A stretch of DNA of 64,000 nucleotides from Variovorax sp. Root318D1 (GTDB lineage Bacteria; Pseudomonadota; Gammaproteobacteria; Burkholderiales; Burkholderiaceae_C), in NCBI RefSeq assembly GCF_001424835.1, contig NZ_LMCQ01000021.1, forward strand, positions 1,503 to 65,502, written 5' to 3'. A program made the position numbers and the translations under genes. Positions 59,769 through 64,000 of the stretch are shown here, piece by piece (the first letter of the stretch is position 1; each line of letters opens with the position of its first letter). The notes under the pieces were generated by a model. It saw only the letters and a program-made list of their open reading frames with translations. It did not search any database and was not told the DNA's origin.

Positions 59769-60721
59769 AGGCGATGACCGAAGGCCCGCACCAATCCGCC
59801 CTGCGGGCTGCGGGCCCGGTGGCGGAGACGCTGCTCGAAGTGAGCGGCGTGTTGGCAGTGGGAGGCACGCTGATCTTCGCCGCGGTGATGGTGCTGCTCG
59901 CCGTTGCGGTGCGCCGCCGAAGCGGCGGCGTGATCGATACCCGCTGGTGGATCATCGGCGGAGGCCTCGTGTTTCCGACCGTGGTGCTTGCCGCTCTCTT
60001 CGTCTACAGCGAATGGCACCGGCCGCCGTGGAAGCCCGTTCCGCCGCCCAATGCGCTGATCGTCGGAGTCACGGGGCGCATGTGGTGGTGGGAGGTGCGC
60101 TATCGCGATCCGGTTACCGGCGCCGAGGTGGTCACAGCCAATGAAATCCGCATTCCGGTCGGGCGGCCGGTGTACTTCGGGCTTGGCAGCGCGGATGTGA
60201 TCCACAGTTTCTGGGTGCCATCGCTCGGCGGCAAGATGGACATGCTTCCCGGCCGCGTGCAGCACCTGCAGTTGCAGGCCGACCGGCCCGGCACGTGGCG
60301 TGGACAGTGCGCCGAATACTGCGGCGAACAGCATGCGCGCATGGCGCTGCACGTGGTGGCAGAAGAACCCGCCGCGTTCGACGCCTGGCTTGCGGCGCAA
60401 GCAAGGCCGGCGGCTGCGGCGGCGGCGACGGCGACGGGCGAAATCGAGCGCGGGCGCGAGGCCTTTCTGGCGCACCGCTGCAACGCCTGCCACACGGTGC
60501 GCGGCGTGAGCGAGGAAAGCCGGCTGGGGCCCGACCTTACCCACGTGGGCAGCCGGCTGCACCTGGGCGCTGGCACCGTGCCCAACGAGCCCGCCCAACT
60601 TGCGGCATGGGTGGCCCACACGCAGCAGTTGAAGCCCGGCGCGCGAATGCCTTCGTCGGGCGAACGCATCGCAGACGCGGAGCTGCAATCGATCGCCGCC
60701 TGGCTCACGCACCTGAAATAA
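59765..60721 (+). CDS. coxB: Cytochrome c oxidase subunit II fused to a cytochrome c domain (caa3-type)
   Basis: The 318-residue protein has two transmembrane helices (about 27-50 and 60-80) and a cupredoxin domain with the CuA site: His in DVIHSFWVPSLGGKMD and WRGQCAEYCGEQHARMALHV (Cys about 182 and 186, His, Met). An Ala-rich linker follows, then a C-terminal cytochrome c domain with CNACH near 239 (AHRCNACHTVRG) and a Met in PGARMPSSGERIAD. Fusion of subunit II with cytochrome c defines caa3-type oxidases. The coxA gene starts at the base after its stop codon. Confidence 0.94.
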   Translation: MKAMTEGPHQSALRAAGPVAETLLEVSGVLAVGGTLIFAAVMVLLAVAVRRRSGGVIDTRWWIIGGGLVFPTVVLAALFVYSEWHRPPWKPVPPPNALIVGVTGRMWWWEVRYRDPVTGAEVVTANEIRIPVGRPVYFGLGSADVIHSFWVPSLGGKMDMLPGRVQHLQLQADRPGTWRGQCAEYCGEQHARMALHVVAEEPAAFDAWLAAQARPAAAAAATATGEIERGREAFLAHRCNACHTVRGVSEESRLGPDLTHVGSRLHLGAGTVPNEPAQLAAWVAHTQQLKPGARMPSSGERIADAELQSIAAWLTHLK

Positions 60722-63250
60722 ATGACGCAAGCTCTCGACGCCGTTTCGAACCCGCCGCCGCGCCCCGACGGAGAGCGCGAGGCGCTCCACCGCGCATGGG
60801 CTCCGCCCACCGGCTGGCGGCAGCTATCGGCGGTGAACAACACGCGCATCGGCGTGTTCTACATCGTGACGGCCATGCTCTTCTTCGTGCTGGCCGGCAT
60901 GCTGGCGCTGATGATGCGAACGCAATTGGCCGTGCCCGATAACGGCCTTATCGACCCGCGGACCTACAACCAGCTCTTCACGATGCACGGCACCGTGATG
61001 ATGTTCCTGTTTGCGGTTCCCATTGTCGAAGCCGTGGCCATCTATTTGCTGCCGAGCATGCTCGGCGCGCGCGACCTGCCGTTTCCGCTGCTGTCGGCCT
61101 ACGCGTTCTGGGCTTATGCGATCGGTGGCCTGGCCTTTTTCTGCACCATCTTCTTCGGCGTGTCGCCCGATGGCGGCTGGTTCATGTACCCGCCGCTCAC
61201 CGGCAAGGAATTCTCGCCCGGGCGCGGCGCCGATTGGTGGCTGCTGGGCATCGGTTTCATCGAGATTTCGGCCATCGCGGGCGCCGTCGAACTGATCGTT
61301 GGCATTCTCTTCACGCGCGCGCCCGGCATGACGCTCGCGCGCATGCCGATCTTCGCCTGGGCCATGCTGGTGACCGCGCTGATGATCGTCGTCGCCTTCC
61401 CGGCGGTGATTGCCGCCACCATGCTGCTGGAACTGGAGCGCGCGTTCGACTGGCCATTTTTCATTCCGGCGCGCGGCGGCGACCCGCTGCTGTGGCAGCA
61501 CCTGTTCTGGTTCTTCGGCCACCCGGAGGTCTACATCATCTTCCTGCCCGCGGCCGGCATGGTCTCGATGATGGTGGCCACGCTCGCGGGCACGCCGCTG
61601 GTGGGCCACCGCGCGGTGGTGCTGGCGCTCATCGCCGTGGGCGTGGTGAGCTTCGCGCTGTGGGCGCACCACATGTTTGCCGCGGGCCTCGGCAACCTGT
61701 CGCTGCTGGTGGTGTCCGCGGCCAGCTTCATCGTGGCCATACCAAGCGGCGTGCAGGTGTTCGCGTGGATTGCCACCTTGTGGCGCGGGCGCGTGACGCT
61801 CAATGCGCCGACGCTGTTCTTGCTCGGCTTTCATTTCATCTTCGTGCTGGGCGGGCTCACGGGCGTGATGGTGGCCGTGCTGCCGTTCGACTGGCAGGCG
61901 CACGACAGCTACTTCGTGGTGGCGCACCTGCACTACGTGCTGATCGGCGGCATGGTGTTTCCGGTGTTCGCGGGGTTCTACTATTGGGCGCCGCTCTTCA
62001 ACGGCCATTGCCTTTCGGAGCGCTGGGGCCGCTGGGTGTTCGGCCTCATGTTCGGCGGCTTCAACCTGGCGTTCTTTCCCATGCACATCGCGGGCATGCT
62101 CGGCATGCCCCGGCGCGTGTACACCTATGGCGGCGACCTGGGCTGGAACACGCTCAACATGCTGTCGACCCTCGGCGCCTTCACCTTGGCGGCCGGCGTG
62201 CTGCTCTTCTTCGTCGATACCATTCGCACGCTGCGCCGGCCCTCGCGCGACCACGGCAACCCATGGCGTGCGGGCACGCTCGAATGGCTGCCGACGCGCG
62301 AATACGGCGCGCGCAGCATTCCGCAGGTCGACTCGGACTATCCGCTGTGGAAGCACCCCACGCTGCCGCAAGAGGTCGAGGCCGGCCGCCACTGGCTGCC
62401 GGGCACGGTGTTCGGCGGCCGCGAAACGCTGGTGACCAGCCCGCGCGACGCCCGGCCCATGCACCTGCTGCGCCTGCCGACCGACAACTGGTGGCCGCTG
62501 GCGGCAGCCGCAGGCACAGCCGGTTTCTTTCTTCTTCTCACGGTGTCGCAACCGCTGCTTGCGTTTGCATGCGGCGTGGTCGCGGTGGCGTGCATCCTGC
62601 GCTGGCTCTGGGATTCCGACCGTCCACCGCCCATCCCCATGGCGGACGTGGGACATGGCCTGCGCCTGCCGGTGGGTGCAGAGGGCCGGGCCTCGCATTC
62701 GTGGTGGGCCATGATCGTGCTGGTCGCCGTGGACATGACGATCTTCATCTCGCTGCTGTACACCCATCTGCACCTTGCCATGGCGAGCGACGTGTGTCCG
62801 CCGCCCGGCGCTGCCCTGCCGGCCGCGCGCTGGCCGCTCGGCGCGGCGCTGCTGCTCGCTGCCGGCTCCGCCGCCATAGCGCTGGCCAAGCGTTCATTGC
62901 GCACAGCCGATGCGCGCAGACAGCGCGGGCTGCGCCTTCTCATGGCGCTGGCCATGACCTGTGCAGTTGCCTCGGCCGCGCTCGACATCGGCGGCCATCT
63001 GCTGGCCTGGCTGGACCCGCGCGCGCAAGGCTGGAGCGCATCGGTCGGCATGCTGCTCGGCTACCAGGCCTTCCACATCGCCGTCCTGCTGCTGATGGGC
63101 GGCTATGTGCTGGCGCGCTCGTGGGCCGGCCGTCTTCAGCCCGCGGCCCGCGCGACGATCGACAACACGGCGCCTATGTGGCACTGCGTGACCGCGCAAG
63201 GCATTCTCGGGGCACTCACGGTGCAACTGGTGCCGCGGCTGCTGGGCTAG
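60722..63250 (+). CDS. coxA: Cytochrome c oxidase subunit I fused to a subunit III-like domain
   Basis: The 842-residue protein begins with a haem-copper oxidase subunit I (about 1-560): MHGTVMMFLFAVPIVEA (haem a ligand His), FWFFGHPEVYIIFLPAAGMV (CuB His-Glu-Val-Tyr, about 264-268), WAHHMFAAGL (CuB His pair, about 315) and FVVAHLHYVLIGGMVFPVFA (haem ligands). After a linker with TLEWLPTREYGARSIPQVDS, the C-terminal ~230 residues have five or so helices resembling CoxC (subunit III), including SHSWWAMIVLVAVDMTIFIS. I-III fusions occur in alternative aa3/caa3 oxidases. Together with the upstream cytochrome c genes this makes a terminal oxidase reducing O2 to water with proton pumping. Confidence 0.93.
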   Translation: MTQALDAVSNPPPRPDGEREALHRAWAPPTGWRQLSAVNNTRIGVFYIVTAMLFFVLAGMLALMMRTQLAVPDNGLIDPRTYNQLFTMHGTVMMFLFAVPIVEAVAIYLLPSMLGARDLPFPLLSAYAFWAYAIGGLAFFCTIFFGVSPDGGWFMYPPLTGKEFSPGRGADWWLLGIGFIEISAIAGAVELIVGILFTRAPGMTLARMPIFAWAMLVTALMIVVAFPAVIAATMLLELERAFDWPFFIPARGGDPLLWQHLFWFFGHPEVYIIFLPAAGMVSMMVATLAGTPLVGHRAVVLALIAVGVVSFALWAHHMFAAGLGNLSLLVVSAASFIVAIPSGVQVFAWIATLWRGRVTLNAPTLFLLGFHFIFVLGGLTGVMVAVLPFDWQAHDSYFVVAHLHYVLIGGMVFPVFAGFYYWAPLFNGHCLSERWGRWVFGLMFGGFNLAFFPMHIAGMLGMPRRVYTYGGDLGWNTLNMLSTLGAFTLAAGVLLFFVDTIRTLRRPSRDHGNPWRAGTLEWLPTREYGARSIPQVDSDYPLWKHPTLPQEVEAGRHWLPGTVFGGRETLVTSPRDARPMHLLRLPTDNWWPLAAAAGTAGFFLLLTVSQPLLAFACGVVAVACILRWLWDSDRPPPIPMADVGHGLRLPVGAEGRASHSWWAMIVLVAVDMTIFISLLYTHLHLAMASDVCPPPGAALPAARWPLGAALLLAAGSAAIALAKRSLRTADARRQRGLRLLMALAMTCAVASAALDIGGHLLAWLDPRAQGWSASVGMLLGYQAFHIAVLLLMGGYVLARSWAGRLQPAARATIDNTAPMWHCVTAQGILGALTVQLVPRLLG

Positions 63251-63256
63251 GCGCCT

Positions 63257-64000
63257 CTACGCGGAGGGCGCGTGGGCGCCGATCATCCAGCAGGCGGCGG
63301 TGAAGCGAACTTCGCCGCCGCGCACAAAGGGCTCGAAGGCGGCACGCACGGTTTGGATGACCTGCGCGCGCTTGCGCTCGTCGGGCTCTTCCTGAAGCAT
63401 CAGGCCCACGGGGCCGAGCCGGGTGAAATAGCCGTTCAGGGCCTTCTCAGGCATCGCGCACTCGACATCCATCGGCTGGATGTCGATGCCGGTCCATCCG
63501 CTCTCCTCCAGGATGGAAGACACCCGTTCGCGGTCGGCAAAGGCGAACTGTCCCGGCGCGCCGGGCTGGCGGGCCGGCATGTTCGGCAGCAGCGGTGCGG
63601 CGGCACGCTCGGCCGTTGTCATGAACGGGTTTTCCGCGGGGCTACGCCAGGCAAGGGCCCGGAGCGCCGCGCCGCCCTGTGCCGCCTGCCGCAGGTTTTC
63701 AAAGGCCTGCACCGGGCTGTCGAAGAACATCACGCCGAAGCGCGAGATGATCATGTCGAAGCTTGCGGGCTCGAAGGCGTGGCGCTGGGCGTCGGCGCAA
63801 ATGAAGGTGGCCATGGAGCCTTCGCGCTGGGCGCGTTCGCGGGCGGCGGCGATCATCGGCTCCGAGATATCGACGCCGACGCAGTGCCCTTTCGCGCTGG
63901 CCAGCAGCCGCGCGATTGCAAGCGTAGTGGCACCCGTGCCGCAGCCCACGTCGAGCACCCGCTGTGCGGAGCCGGCGCGCACCTCATCGACAAGCCGGTC
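63257..64000 (-). CDS. Class I SAM-dependent methyltransferase (5' end beyond the window)
   Basis: The frame is open to the window edge, so the N-terminus is missing; at least 247 residues are visible. The SAM-binding motif I is VLDVGCGTGATTLAIARLLA near the start, followed by VGVDISEPMIAAARERA and FDMIISRFGVMFFDSPVQAF (motif III region). It belongs to the Methyltransf_11/25 type; the substrate cannot be named. It is convergent with the oxidase operon, separated by 6 bases. Confidence 0.88.
   Translation of the reverse strand, partial: DRLVDEVRAGSAQRVLDVGCGTGATTLAIARLLASAKGHCVGVDISEPMIAAARERAQREGSMATFICADAQRHAFEPASFDMIISRFGVMFFDSPVQAFENLRQAAQGGAALRALAWRSPAENPFMTTAERAAAPLLPNMPARQPGAPGQFAFADRERVSSILEESGWTGIDIQPMDVECAMPEKALNGYFTRLGPVGLMLQEEPDERKRAQVIQTVRAAFEPFVRGGEVRFTAACWMIGAHAPSA

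Noticed and set aside
60824..62773. 649-aa open frame on the - strand opposite coxA
   Set aside because: His/Arg/Gln-rich antisense frame of a highly conserved cytochrome oxidase gene.

Overview
The window is a high-GC chromosomal segment that looks like a betaproteobacterium of the family Comamonadaceae, most likely Variovorax or a close relative. This is inferred from gene content: three Bug-type tricarboxylate receptors, a polyhydroxybutyrate locus (phaC-phaA plus phaB), many LysR regulators, homospermidine synthase, a DUF3182 gene and several small envelope proteins typical of that group. No rRNA, tRNA, CRISPR array, transposase or phage gene was recognised.

Layout. (1) 1-17.5 kb is a surface-protein secretion locus: the 3' end of one DUF5801-repeat protein (+ strand) and a complete paralogue (- strand, 1226 aa) enclose a type I secretion set (TolC, HlyD and two tandem PrtD-like ABC proteins). 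A LuxR-type regulator lies divergent from the paralogue. Lodged between the first repeat protein and the secretion genes are an OhrR-like regulator with a Tat-exported hydrolase and an acetolactate synthase/Lrp pair. (2) 17.5-27.5 kb holds a LysR/quinone oxidoreductase pair; an operon with a lipoprotein hydrolase, a Bug receptor and a split AtuA-type protein; a RIO1 kinase; a DUF1090 protein; and homoserine dehydrogenase. Homoserine dehydrogenase is preceded by what reads as a complete threonine/isoleucine attenuator, with a leader peptide and terminator. (3) 27.5-32.7 kb holds a small unknown protein, a CPA2/Kef antiporter, phaB, a glycerophosphodiesterase flanked by 23-bp direct repeats, and a CinA-type amidohydrolase. 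(4) 32.7-38.7 kb is a LysR-controlled Bug / MaoC-like hydratase / CaiB CoA-transferase / CitE-like lyase / Bug operon, whose enzyme set matches activation, hydration and cleavage of itaconate or a related C5 dicarboxylate. (5) 38.9-41.9 kb is phaC-phaA, with phaA interrupted by an apparent frameshift. (6) 42-51 kb contains housekeeping and catabolic genes: PgeF, a zeta-GST isomerase and FAH-family pair, NUDIX, CreA, an NlpD-like lipoprotein, a phospholipase D-like protein, and a homospermidine synthase/amine-oxidase pair. (7) 50.9-58.4 kb is a cluster of small, mostly uncharacterised, probably stress-related genes: two hemerythrins, a membrane protein, a hydrolase, a DUF3182 ATP-grasp protein preceded by a 41-codon gene with a strong ribosome binding site, an isochorismatase-like hydrolase, a CBS pair, a basic histone-like protein and a divergent pair of charged periplasmic paralogues. 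(8) 58.4-63.3 kb encodes an accessory aa3/caa3-type cytochrome oxidase: cytochrome c lipoprotein, CoxB fused to cytochrome c, and CoxA fused to a CoxC-like domain, with a divergent diheme cytochrome c. The window ends in a methyltransferase gene.

The most notable observations are the inverted paralogous repeat-protein genes around the secretion system, the leader-peptide attenuator upstream of hom, the frameshift in phaA, the paired palindromic operators around the OhrR-like gene, and the tiny gene coupled to the DUF3182 ATP-grasp protein. Functions are assigned from recognisable motifs only; no database search was possible.
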